Assembly: GCF_963678635.1 (NCBI RefSeq)
Contig: NC_087062.1
Location: 7,678,193-7,742,192 of the forward strand
Length of the DNA: 64,000 nt
Direction of reading: 5' to 3'
Origin: Symsagittifera roscoffensis
Taxonomy: Eukaryota > Xenacoelomorpha > Acoela > Convolutidae
How positions within the stretch are numbered: position 1 is the first letter of the stretch; each line of letters opens with the position of its first letter. The notes under the pieces were generated by a model. That model was not told where the DNA came from and did no database searches. It was given only the letters and a program-made list of their open reading frames with translations. Shown piece by piece: positions 31,582-42,569 of this stretch. Made by a program: the position numbers and the translations under genes.

Positions 31582-32009
31582 ACAAATTTCAAACAGAATT
31601 CCAGATCCAAATCAACCATTCTATGCAATGTGCGATGCTTCACATTTTGGCATGCTTCAAATTTTGGCATCGGCGCAGCATTACCACAATCACATAGTGG
31701 TACAAATAAAATGAACCTTATATCAGCAAATTCCCGATTATTCACACAAGCAGAGCTACGACTCTCAACTCTAATGAGAGAATGTACAGCTTAATTTATA
31801 CACTCACAGAATATGAATTTCTGATACTTGGATCAAAACTTCCAACAATTCTATTCACAGATCATAAACCAATCATTTTTCTCTTTACACAAAAGTCAAA
31901 TCCCAATCACCGAGTTTATAGATTTCAATTAATTCTAATGAAATTTCCAAACATACATATAGTTTGGACAGCAGGAAAGAATCTTGCACTACCAGATACA
32001 TTAAGTTGA
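31523..32009 (+). pseudogene. pol: RNase H (copy 2), frameshifted
   Basis: Carries CDASHFG, then the same 17-bp tandem duplication as copy 1 (31635-31651 and 31652-31668), which shifts frame. The C-terminal half (TDHKPIIFLF...AGKNLALPDTLS) is readable from 31782 to TGA 32007-32009. Same lesions as copy 1, hence inherited. Confidence 0.8.
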
Positions 32010-32828
32010 AATACACCACCTGAATTACTTACACAAAAAACTACAGTTGAAATACCAAAAAATATAAAATTTTACCTTGCAAAAGACGAAACATCACCCC
32101 GAATAGAACGCAAATATGCAGTAAAAACGGACATTGACCAATCACAAATAAATAACCTACAACACTTCCCGCTTTACTTAGATTGCCAAAATAATCATTA
32201 CGAAGTTGATCTACTAGAAACTCAACTTTCAAACCAATTCCATACTCACAATGGATAAAAAATAACACCCAACAAAAACGAATAAAACAACACTCGTGCA
32301 AAAAATTTTTTTTTTCCATTAATTGAAAAAGAAAATTTAACTGATAAAATAAATTTATCAGGACCACAAACAAATGATTCAAACTACGCAATAAATCAAG
32401 TTTTTGACCTCCATGACCCACTTGATACAATTCTCCTATCAAAATTAGAAATTGAAAATATTTTTCTCCCTCCAACAGACAAAATTACACTTGAACTCTT
32501 GAAACAATATCAAAATCTTGACCCAGTAATTAGACAACTAAAATCATGGCACAAATACAAAACTAAGCCCGTAAAAGCAGATACCACAATTTTAGGAAAT
32601 AAAACACTCCTCCGATGTTTCCGAAAATTTAATAATACAACAATTAATGAAAACACAGACCTTCTAGAATATCAATTAAATGATTCTACAGTTCCCTGTC
32701 TCCCTTTAAGTATGATACTAATAGCTTTTAACATTTCACATACGCAAAATACTAAAGGACACTCTGGATCAGAGAAAACATATTCAAACTTTACACAAAA
32801 TTTTTATATCACAAATGCACCAATTTAG
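32010..32828 (+). pseudogene. pol: Linker and integrase zinc-finger region (copy 2)
   Basis: Same content as 23712-24531. The segment 32499-32828 holds the two zinc-binding histidines and ends at the shared TAG (32826-32828). The antisense ORF at 32041-32475 lies opposite and is not called. Confidence 0.7.
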
Positions 32829-34082
32829 ATAAAAGTATTTTGCAATGATTGTATAGTATGTCAGCTTAATAAACCTTATCCAACTCAAAAACAAATAGCA
32901 CAAAAACAAAATTTTAAAGGACAAAGTTTATATTTTAACCATCGTATTTCATTCGATACAAAAGGACCAATTTCACCATCCTCTGAAGGAAACTCCTACA
33001 TTATGGTAAATGTTGATGCATTTACACATTATGTAGCACTCAACCCAGTACCACATTGTAATGCTTATTATGCTTACACAACACTTCATGAACACTGGGT
33101 AGCTAAATTCGGATTACCCGAAATCTTAGTTACAGATAACGGTACAGAATTCATAAATAATGAAATTATCACACTATGTCACTTATATAACATCAAACAT
33201 AAACCACGTACATCTCATGCACCTTGGACAAACGGTTTAGTCGAAGGTATGAACCGTTCACTACAAGAATATCTTAGATGTATCATAAAAGGAAATGATA
33301 CAAGATACACAGAATGGTCAGCAGATGTAAAATTATTTCCCTTAGCATATAATTCACAAATTACGACAACTTTAGGAATGCCAAAATACGAAATGGTTTT
33401 TAATCAAAAGCCACTTAAACCAATTATGTTTACAGCAAACTCTCATAAAAATGCACAAGGTTATTGCCAGCCAAATAAAGACTCAGTTTGTTATAACCTA
33501 CCTTTACACACGCATGATGAAGATCATTTTCATCACCCACAAATCCTTAAATTAGCCTCCGGCACACAGACCAAATTGATTTTAAATAGAGATGAAAAAC
33601 ACAATGAAATTTACCAAAGAGTAACAAAAAAATTGTTACAAAGGCAAAACATTAACGAACAAATTAATTCACGCTTTACACCAGCCTCAGATTTAAAAAT
33701 TGGAACATTTGTCTTAATACCTATTTTTAATACACAAAAAAGAATTTCTAAAAAATTACAACCCCTTCGCAAAGGACCATACCAAATAATTGCCAAACCC
33801 ACTGACGTAATATATAAAATCACCGATTCAAACCAAAAAGAAATTGTTCAACATCGGAACAATCTATTGCCTTACTACCCAAAAGAATACGCACTACGCG
33901 AATTAACTCAATTATATTCTTTCACAGGTTTAAAAAATATTCAAAATCCTCCACATACGGAAAAAGAAATAAATGAACAAAACGACATTCATCATGGAAA
34001 ACAAAATACAAAACCAACTACAACCCAAAACAATACAAAAAAAGCTAAATCAAAAAATACCTCGAAAAGAAAGGAAGAATAG
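32829..34082 (+). pseudogene. pol: Integrase core and C-terminal domain (copy 2)
   Basis: Open to 34082. The triad is kept at Asp 32955-32957, Asp 33135-33137 and Glu 33243-33245 (DD35E). The tail reads further than copy 1 (through QNNTKK to KRKEE) because CAACCTAA of copy 1 is CAACCCAA here. Differences from copy 1 in the core are few (for example LITDNGTEL against EF). Confidence 0.85.
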
Positions 34083-34236
34083 GAAAATGATAGAAAAAAT
34101 TTTACCACAAGAACAAGTCGAGAAATCAGAACATAGAGAGTCATCACGACTTAGAAATCAACCACGTAAAAACTACAAAACTTTCATCGCACAATCTAAA
34201 ATATTAAAGAAAGTTGAATTTCAAAAACAACTTTAA
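33973..34236 (+). pseudogene. pol: Pol C-terminal tail in a shifted frame (copy 2)
   Basis: Equivalent of 25676-25939, ending SSRLRNQPRKNYKTF plus about 20 residues. It overlaps the integrase frame by about 110 bases in another phase. Confidence 0.6.
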
Positions 34237-34822
34237 TTTTAAAATCCCCGCACCTCTCGATCATATTGAATCTTCATTTTTCAAAATAACATGCTGAAAA
34301 AAAACGCAACAATTCTAGTTCAAATTCAGCCAATAGGATTCATTCAATCCGTCACCGTCTATAACTATAACACCAACCTATTAGACGAAAGATATTAAAC
34401 TCCAGGCATATCTATAAGTATAACTTTACAACTTCCAGGTCAAAAATAAGCAAACCACTCAGACTTGACAACTAAAATAAATACCACCATAATATCATAA
34501 CCCTCCCTTATCTAATAACGCAAAGATCAACAATATTTTCCCAACTTAGACCTCAAAAACCCCCCAACCAAAAATGATAAATTAGCCTAAAGTAAAAATA
34601 TGACAGTATTGATTTAGCCTAAAGTACAAAAATCTCAAAAATACCTCATATCACCTGACAAATAAAAATAAAGCAAAGAGGATCTCCCGAACACCATAAA
34701 TTAGCCCCCAACAACTTTTCACAAAACTCAACCCACTTGTCAAAAAATCAATAAATAACTCAACCACACTTGAAAATTGCCCCAAACAACAAAAAATATT
34801 CGAGCAAGAAATCATTTCTTGA
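34237..34822 (+). other. Post-pol spacer (copy 2)
   Basis: Counterpart of 25940-26520. No coding segment on the plus strand is supported. It ends in T-rich DNA encoding hydrophobic residues. Confidence 0.4.
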
Positions 34823-35068
34823 TTGCTCTTCTCTCGATCAGTCAATATCTTTAAAAATACACTTTTCAACATTTTCATAAACTTTTTCACAATACTTAAA
34901 CTTTTATTCATATTTCTCTTTGATACCTTTGAAGGTTTTATAATAATTTTAATCATTTTTTGCAACATTTTTTTTAAATTTTCTACTGCCTATTTGAAAT
35001 ATATCTCCAACTTTCCCAAATCATTGACCATATTCACAGGTACGATAACCCAAAGTTTATTTAAATGA
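34823..35068 (+). CDS. Very hydrophobic ORF without ATG, overlapping the next start
   Basis: About 80 residues, mostly Phe, Ile and Leu (for example FIIILIIFCNIFFKF). No ATG exists in the frame, so it would need splicing, a non-ATG start or upstream fusion. Its TGA (35066-35068) overlaps the ATG at 35065 in an ATGA, the same arrangement seen between env and ORF3. Copy 1 is frameshifted in the T-run. It may be a real membrane segment or simply T-rich DNA. Confidence 0.25.
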   Translation: MLFSRSVNIFKNTLFNIFINFFTILKLLFIFLFDTFEGFIIILIIFCNIFFKFSTAYLKYISNFPKSLTIFTGTITQSLFK

Positions 35069-36396
35069 TACGAACAATTTTTAGTAGAACAGATATTTTT
35101 TTACTATTTGTAATTTCTATAACATTTTTATCATCCCTAATATTGACAATATGCAAATGTATAAAAAAGGCAATAATCACATTCGCCTTAGCAACAATCC
35201 TTTTAATTCTTTTCCTTGAAGAATACTACAATAAACATAAATTTTTTTACTAGGAAAAATCAATCAAAATACTTTCAAAAAATGCTAATCAACAAACACA
35301 CAATCAGTCTTCACCGACATCATCCCAAGAAAACCCGACAATACCTACAAATACCCAAAACCCCCAAACATCCACACGAATTTCTTTCCAAGATAACCCA
35401 TACACTTTTGAAGAACGACACGCTCGCTTATCCGAACCAATAGAACCAGTTCAGCGACAAGCACCCCTAAGTGAAGCAACATATAATTTATACCCAACAT
35501 TACCACAAGAATTAATTAGAATAAGAAACATTAGTCAAAACCAAAATACAGTTGAAATAAATAGACAAATTATACATCCACGACGAAATAGAAATTTTCA
35601 AACCCCCCGAGTTCATTTTGATATACCCCAATCCCCATCACAAATTACTCCAGACAACCCAAATAGCACATTACCAGAAACCCCTACACTTCTTTCACAA
35701 CGTAGCACCTCAAGTATACCCTCAGATTACTTAGGTTCAACACCAACATCTGAACAAATACGTGACAATCCCTTTAACCCCCCCAATCAAACATCACGAC
35801 TACCATATTGGACAACACACTCATTCACACAAGGTGAACCAAACTTAATAAATGACCCAATAGATATTTCTACGGATACAACAACATCATCATCACTGCC
35901 AGAAACATTATCACTACCATCAACACCATCAATAAGCCAGATTTCACCGACACCTTTCCCCCTAAATTTTCCAAATAACCTCGACGCTAGATATCGAGAA
36001 CAATCATCAACAAATATCCCTTTAAGATTAGATTGGAACACGTTCACAGCACCCCCACCATTATTTGGACAACATCCAGAAAGTAACCGACTCCACAATT
36101 GGGCACTCCATAGACTATAATATAGACAAGACATCCACGAAGACATTCGTGACCATAACATCCAAATACTCCAACAAAATAGTCTGCAATTCAAATTCGA
36201 AATCACGATTAAACTTAACAACATTGTTCAACATCCTTACCTATTAAACCCACCTAATATAACAGCTCAATCGCTACCACCACCATTTATAACAACTGAA
36301 GTAATATATAAGTACGACAGATATACCAAAAAGACAATTGGTTACATCACATTTTATAACCCATACTCAGGATTATCATACACATGTATATTCTAA
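35065..36396 (+). pseudogene. Membrane-hairpin plus Ser/Thr/Pro-rich ORF between pol and env
   Basis: One frame runs from ATG 35065 to TAA 36394 with two stops, TAG 35251-35253 and TAA 36118-36120. Order: two hydrophobic segments with CKCIKK between them (first ~55 residues), then about 280 residues rich in Ser, Thr, Pro and Asn, then a more ordered, aromatic C-terminal part (RQDIHEDIRDHN, FITTEVIYKYDRY, FYNPYSGLSYTC). I recognise no family. Position between pol and env on the same strand makes it an additional element gene. Its absence from ordinary Gypsy elements is known; a role as an envelope partner or matrix-like protein is a guess. The minus-strand ORF at 35787-36224 is a shadow. Confidence 0.5.
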
Positions 36397-38975
36397 AAAA
36401 TATTGATATTTCAACAAATCTTTTTTCTAATATTTTTCAATCAAAACACAAATCCTTCTCCCCGCACAGGACCCCAGGACTTATTAGTATCACACTACGA
36501 TTGTGAAGAAAATGAACAAAAAACACCACACAAATATGCAATAAATCAAGTATCACAATGCGAAACAGAACCACAAGCTATAGAAACTACAAATGTAATA
36601 GCGACACTGTATTCAAAAGCCCGAGCAACTACAGTCGCAGGATATAAATTTACAGCAACATTTTCCGAAAAGAAAGTACATTGTTCACAAGTTTCAAACG
36701 GAAATAAAAACCGACTTGACCACAAATCATTCTACCAAAGTAATATAGAACGACTTCTACATCTAAATCTCGATGATTGGAAAAACGAGCTACTCAGACT
36801 AAATATTACAAGAAATAAAAACACCGACAGAAAACTAGTATATTTTCAAGTCTTTGCCGATTCTGTACATCAAGCAGAACCTGAAAGATATCAAGGACAT
36901 ATATAACTAGATGAAAAATACCCATACAACGGCGCACACGGAAGATTAACTTATGACATACACGATAAGCACTGGATACCACACATTGGTATAAATAATC
37001 CATCAAACTGCAAAGCAGACACAAAAAATAAAGGATATCAAGAATTAATGTTTTTCGATTGGAAAATACAACTCGAAAAAATACAACTCACACGAGATTT
37101 ATCCGACAACACAATGATATATCAAGGAATTAGATTACCTTCTAAAAACGATCAAGGTTATTGTGATCCTACAACACGGACACAAGCAACAATTGTTTGG
37201 TTTCCCGAAGATACATGCACAACATTTCAAGTAGGAAAAATACACGCTCGAATGATAAAATTTCACGAAAAATATTTTATAGAATCAATTCCATATGAAC
37301 AAGTCCATCCATCACGAAAACAAAGTACTGATTTCCGAAATATCCATAATATAGAAAACAAATTAACACGTTTCCAAATATATCAAGAAACAGAAATCGC
37401 ATGCAAATACAGGAACCCACTTTACAAAACACATTATTCTGAAATACTAGTTGCATACAAAAAAGGTTTCGACATGACCACTGGAAAAATAAAATTTGAC
37501 CCTTATGCCACAGGTCACCCTCGAAACGAAGGAACATCATATATACCAGTTAACTTTCAAAAAAGCCACATCACACTAGAAGTACACGTTTACAAGAACT
37601 ATCACTAATGAATAATACTTATTTTGGTAATATCCACTATGATATCCACTTAAATATGAAACAGACTACACGATTAGTCGAATTTTTTAAGAAATGTCAC
37701 TCTCCGAATTAGAAACACTTCACCAACTATGCGAATTAGAAAGAACACAAATCCTACAATCACTCGCACTAGCAGTATTAAAAATACCTTCCGCAGGATA
37801 TTTATTATCAGGAAATAGATCAAATTTTCTAGACTACGAAGGAAACATTTTATGGTTTTATACTTGTACCAAAAAAATATCACCACTATATGTTTTTGAA
37901 GATAAACGCTGCTATAAAAGAATCCCTATTTTTCATAAAAATAAGGTACATTTTGTTGACTCACTTTCACGACGAACATATTTTTGGGATACCGCAGTCC
38001 CATGTGGATCAGAAAATAGCCACAATGTAGTACAATTGAACCCCGATGAAGATAAATATTATCTTCTTACTCCATACCCTAAGTTAATGCAATCGCTCAG
38101 AAAATTTTCACCCGAAAGCATCAGAGCTATTGCTCGTAATCCAAATATTGATTTACAATCAATTGGAATATATTCAAAATCAGATATCCAACACCACATT
38201 AGAACACAACAATTGCAAGAATTATTAACACAAATGGACACTATACAAAGACAATCAATCGATCAAAATTTACGAAAACTTGCCGAAACCGCAGGATTGC
38301 AGATATTTATACACAAGATTATAGCGGATATTTTAAAGAAATTAAAGACTATATATATATATAAACGGTGAAAAATACAGACCACAAGATATTTCACCTA
38401 TAAATATTTTTAGCTTTGTTACCCTAAAAAATGAAATTCTCGATTTTCTAGGATGGCCCTATTACATCTTAGAAAAATTAACTATCCTATACGCAATGTT
38501 TAACTTTATAGGATTTCTTTTTTCACTTTTAAAAGGAATCTATAACACATGCGCTATACACACACAAGTAAATAGACAAGCAAGTGTAGCACGCATACTA
38601 TTTGCAGGATTTTTTGAAATTTTTTCTTCATCAATAAACAAAATTCTTCTAGACGCACAAATAAAAGAATATAATACAAAAATAGCGACAAGACAGAACA
38701 CGTACGACGAAGAACATAATAACATAGAAGTATCACCAACCGCACCACAGTTGCCACCCCTACCACATAACCATCCATTATCCTTAGTCCCACGTAATTT
38801 CCGAAACCTAGCAATAACACATAACCCAAATTTTAGACCAAATATATCACAAAGTCCCATACAACATATAATGACAAATCATTCACAAGATGATAATACA
38901 TATGAACAAATTATAGAACAACCCCATATCACCGCTTTTCAGTCTCAAAACATTCATTTTTTTAGCCCACGATGA
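36397..38975 (+). pseudogene. env: Envelope-like glycoprotein, interrupted
   Basis: The series begins with a hydrophobic signal-like stretch (IFQQIFFLIFF at 36406-36438), then a Cys-bearing ectodomain (HYDCEEN, VSQCETE, KKVHCSQ, EDTCTTFQVGK, EIACKYR). A second half has LCELERTQILQSLALA, GYLLSGNRSNFL and KRCYKRIPI. It ends with a membrane segment (MFNFIGFLFSLLKGI, about 38496-38540) and a ~130-residue tail. CELER-plus-GYL spacing recalls chuvirus-type glycoproteins also captured by animal LTR elements; that is from memory, unsearched. Breaks: TAA 36904-36906, a frame change near 37608-37690, and another at a TA microsatellite (38347-38362). No clean ATG start is left. The tail stop overlaps the ORF3 start. 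Confidence 0.65.
38347..38364. repeat. TA microsatellite at an env frame break
   Basis: A CTATATATATATATAAA run lies where the env-like frame switches from the 37694-38371 frame to the frame that continues through the membrane anchor to 38975. Repeat-length slippage is a simple explanation. Confidence 0.6.
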
Positions 38976-40207
38976 GCCGAAAACTTGGATCCCTACACCG
39001 CTCAAATTTCCACCCAACCAACCTCCACACTCCAATCCCAATAATTCCACTTTTTGCTTTCCCACCACCCGATTTCCCAACTATTATTATATCATCAAGC
39101 ACGAATTCGGATACTAACTCAGATATTTCAGTTTTATACTCCATCTCACAAGTTAATAACTCTAATATAGAAACCCCTGACGAATTTGCAGACTCCGAAC
39201 CATCTCCATCCAATAATTTTCAAACCAACTCCTCAGTTTTTTCAAAACCCCCTTTTCAACCAATCCCACTAAATAATTCACTCCCATCCGTTTCCACTCC
39301 TTCTTATGCTTCGCAAGTAACCCCAACCTACTCTCCATTTCATTCCGACCGATCATCTAATAATTCTCCAGATACCCCCCAAATTTCCCAAGAACTCGAA
39401 AATTTTATCACCCTACAGCAACAGTTAATACACCCTAACACCCTCACCATACATCAAATTTCATCCACAATCAAATCCTCAATTCCACCTGCTCCTACAC
39501 CCTCCTCAGCTTACACTGCATCATTAGCACAATCATCCACATCCGCCGAAACATCGAATAGCACTCACCGAGCTTATCGCACTTTTAAACGAAAATTCCC
39601 GAATCACCCATTCCCGACCAAACCCGGAACAGCCTGCGAATATATTAATCATCCACAACACACAAACACGAAAGATTTTCTAGCAATCACCTTACCCTCA
39701 TTCCCACAATATACATTAAACACACCTAACGACACTAACGACACACGTAGTTTTGTGGATGAACATGTTTTAATGCCCAAACATCACTGGACAGCATATT
39801 ACCATTTTACTAATCCCCTTTGCCTGCCACTATCTAGTACTCATGATGATATAGAAAAGAAGAAAGATATGCTATATAGACTCACCGCAACACTAACACC
39901 TAGTCAATTTACTTATATAGGATATAAAAAATTACTAAAAACATTCACTGCACCTCGTGCTAACGAATTTACAATAAAATATTACGACCATAATATCATC
40001 CGAACTAATCAAGACCAATTTCTAGATGAGGACCGCTTCGCTAACACACAACTAACAGAAAAATTTTTCATCAAAACTTCATATGTATTCACACTTAATA
40101 TTTTTGATAGAAAATATGATCACATAATTTCTGAAGCACTTATGATATTCAAGCTTAGACAAATTTCAGTTAGTTTCACTAACCTTTCACTTCCTTGCAC
40201 CACATGA
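38972..40207 (+). CDS. ORF3, Ser/Thr/Pro-rich then globular protein, 3-prime truncated (unit A)
   Basis: 411 residues from ATG 38972, which overlaps the env-tail stop in ATGA. The first ~200 residues are Ser/Pro/Thr/Asn-rich and probably disordered or heavily modified. From HRAYRTFKRKFPNHPF onward the sequence looks folded (ITLPSFPQYTLN, RSFVDEHVLMP, HWTAYYHFTNPLCLPL, YVFTLNIFDRKYDHII). I recognise no domain, no zinc knuckle and no membrane segment. A private deletion around 40140-40165 moves the natural C-terminal part out of frame. Position after env suggests an accessory gene. Coding looks real because the frame is long and the predicted protein is shared by both units. Function unknown. 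Confidence 0.6.
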   Translation: MSRKLGSLHRSNFHPTNLHTPIPIIPLFAFPPPDFPTIIISSSTNSDTNSDISVLYSISQVNNSNIETPDEFADSEPSPSNNFQTNSSVFSKPPFQPIPLNNSLPSVSTPSYASQVTPTYSPFHSDRSSNNSPDTPQISQELENFITLQQQLIHPNTLTIHQISSTIKSSIPPAPTPSSAYTASLAQSSTSAETSNSTHRAYRTFKRKFPNHPFPTKPGTACEYINHPQHTNTKDFLAITLPSFPQYTLNTPNDTNDTRSFVDEHVLMPKHHWTAYYHFTNPLCLPLSSTHDDIEKKKDMLYRLTATLTPSQFTYIGYKKLLKTFTAPRANEFTIKYYDHNIIRTNQDQFLDEDRFANTQLTEKFFIKTSYVFTLNIFDRKYDHIISEALMIFKLRQISVSFTNLSLPCTT

Positions 40208-40514
40208 ACGCGATTTGCTTTGTTCACACGACATTATGTTACGCACTAAACAGACTCATACATATACATACTATCGCTTCATACAAAGTCATTTTGATTT
40301 ACATACTCCATCAAGACAACCACACCATCGTTTTCAGTTTCTTAACTCGAAGTACACCTCACCATTTTTTCTTAATTTCACCTATTGCATCAAGGATACT
40401 AACCTCCACGGCATCCTCCGCAATTATGACCCAGTAACACAAATGTATATATTTTGTCCCATCACGAAGACCTTTAACGCCAAAGAATCCAGACCCTTCC
40501 TTATCCCACATGAT
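40208..40514 (+). pseudogene. ORF3 C-terminal part in a shifted frame (unit A)
   Basis: The frame 40215-40532 encodes TKQTHTYTYYRFIQSHFDLH and ILRNYDPVTQMYIFCP, matching the C-terminal part of unit B, before running across the duplication junction into env-tail sequence. It is the displaced end of unit A ORF3. Confidence 0.65.
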
Positions 40515-40679
40515 CCTAGCAATAACACATAACCCAAATTTAAGACCAAACATATCACAAAGTCCCATACAACATATAATGACACATCATTCACAAGATG
40601 ATAATACATATGAACAAATTATAGAACAACCCCATATCACCGCTTTTCAGTCTCAAAATATTCATTTTTTTAGCCCACG

Positions 40680-42481
40680 ATGAGCCGACAACTTGGATCC
40701 CTACACCGCTCAAATTTCCACCCAACCAACCTCCACACTCCAATCCCAATAATTCCACTTTTTGCTTTCCCACCACCCGATTTCCCAACTATTATTATAT
40801 CATCAAGCACGAATTCGGATACTAACTCAGATATTTCAGTTTTATACTCCATCTCACAACTTAATAACTCTAATATAGAAACCCCTGACAAATTTGCAGA
40901 CTCCGAACCATCTCCATCCAATAATTTTCAAACCAACTCCTCAGTTTTTTCAAAACCCCCTTTTCAACCAATCCCACTAAATAATTCACTCCCATCCGTT
41001 TCCACTCCTTCTTATGCTTCGCAAGTAACCCCAACCTACTCTCCATTTCATTCCGACCGATCATCTAATAATTCTCCAGATACCCTCCAAATTTCCCAAG
41101 AACTCGATAATTTTATCACCCTACAGCAACAGTTAATACACCCTAACACCCTCACCATACATCAAATTTCATCCACAATCAAATCCTCAAACCCACCTAC
41201 TCCTACACCCTCCTCAGCTTACACTGCATCATTAGCACAATCATCCACATCGGCCGAAACATCGAATAGCACTCACCGAGCTTATCGCACTTTTAAACGA
41301 AAATTCCCGAATCACCCATTCCCGACCAAACCCGGAACAGCCTGCGAATATATTAATCATCCACAACACACAAACACGAAAAATTTTCTAGCAATCACCT
41401 TACCCTCATTCCCACAATATACATTAAACACACCTAACGACACTAACGACACACGTAGTTTTGTGGATGAACATGTTTTAATGCCCACACTTCACTGGAC
41501 AGCATATTACCATTTTACTAATCCCCTTTGCCTGCCACTATGTAGTACTCATGATGATATAGAAAAGAAGAAAGATATGCTATATAGACTCACCGCAACA
41601 CTAATCACCCATTAACACCTAGACAATTTACTTATATAGGATATAAAAAATTACTAAAAACATTCACTGCACCTCGTGCTAACGAATTTACAATAAAATA
41701 TTACGACCATAATATCATCCGAACTAATCAAGACCAATTTCTAGATGACGACCGCTTCGCTAACACACAACTATTAAAAAAAAAATTTCATCAAAATGTC
41801 ATATGTATTCACACTTAATATTTTTGATAGAAAATATGATCACATCATTACTGAAGCACTAAATGATATTCAAGCTTACGAAAGTTTTCAAGACAGATTT
41901 CAGTTATTTTCACTAACCTTTCACTTCCTTGCACCACATGAACGCGATTTGCTTTGTTCACACGTCATTGTGTTACGCACTAAACAGACTCATACATATA
42001 CATACTATCGCTTCATACAAAGTCATTTTGATTTACATACTCCATCAAGACAACCACACCATCGTTTTCAGTTTCTTAACTCGAAGTACACTTCACCATT
42101 TTTTCTTAATTTCACCTATTGCATCAAGGATACTAACCTCCACGGCATCCTCCGCAATTATGACCCAGTAACACAAATGTATATATTTTGTCCCATCACG
42201 CAGACCTTTAACGCCGAAGAATCCAGACCCTTCCTTATCCCACATGAATTTATCCAGCCTATAGAAATCCCAATATTAAAATTTATTCGCAATACTAAAT
42301 ATAATCACAAAATATATAACGTCATTCAAAACACACCGAAGAACTAAAAACCATTAAAGCACTTCAATTGCTTTGGCCAATGCTTCAAACTAAAAACATC
42401 ATTCGCATACTAGCAAAATTACTAACAACATCGGACATGAAACACGACATCTTCCCCCTCGGCTTTTTCCCAGACGATTAA
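40680..42481 (+). pseudogene. ORF3 (unit B), full length but frameshifted
   Basis: Starts at ATG 40680, again as ATGA after the duplicated env tail. It is open to 41615, where an 11-bp insertion absent from unit A (about 41603-41613) changes frame. The C-terminal part is readable at 41796-42347, and a last segment (SDMKHDIFPLGFFPDD) continues in another frame to TAA 42479-42481. It keeps the stretch lost from unit A (QAYESFQDRFQLF). The natural protein would have been roughly 600 residues. No family recognised. Confidence 0.6.
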
Positions 42482-42484
42482 CAG

Positions 42485-42569
42485 GTAAGTATAATTTAAA
42501 AATATTTTTAACTAATAAACTTAAAATAGTACTAACCATTTTTTATTCATGTTTCTTTTACATTTCTAG
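42485..42569 (+). other. Canonical 85-bp intron after the ORF3 stop
   Basis: CAG|GTAAGTATAA opens it and TTCTTTTACATTTCTAG|T closes it. TACTAAC at 42530-42536, some 33 bases before the acceptor, is a perfect branch-point match. The donor lies four bases after the ORF3 stop codon. All three signals are consensus, so this is very likely a spliced intron or the tail of a longer one in the element's 3-prime UTR. Confidence 0.75.

Larger units (their letters stand above)
27259..35555 (+). repeat. Tandem duplication unit 2
   Basis: Second head-to-tail copy of unit 1, about 8.3 kb. It is longer mainly because it keeps the RT pieces missing from unit 1 and has its own 194-bp tandem duplication near the protease region. 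Identity to unit 1 is very high by eye. Confidence 0.9.
38807..42240. repeat. 1,708-bp tandem duplication of env tail and ORF3
   Basis: CCTAGCAATAACACATAACC starts at 38807 and again at 40515. The ORF3 starts are likewise 1,708 apart (38972, 40680). At the junction, CCACATGA is joined to TCCTAGCAATAAC, while the end of unit 2 reads CCACATGAATTTATCC, the original continuation. Confidence 0.9.

Noticed and set aside
38540-39356. Several minus-strand ORFs opposite env tail and ORF3, including 35787-36224
   Set aside because: They are shadows of G-poor, A/C-rich plus-strand coding sequence, and the Gly/Val/Trp-rich products are typical of such shadows.
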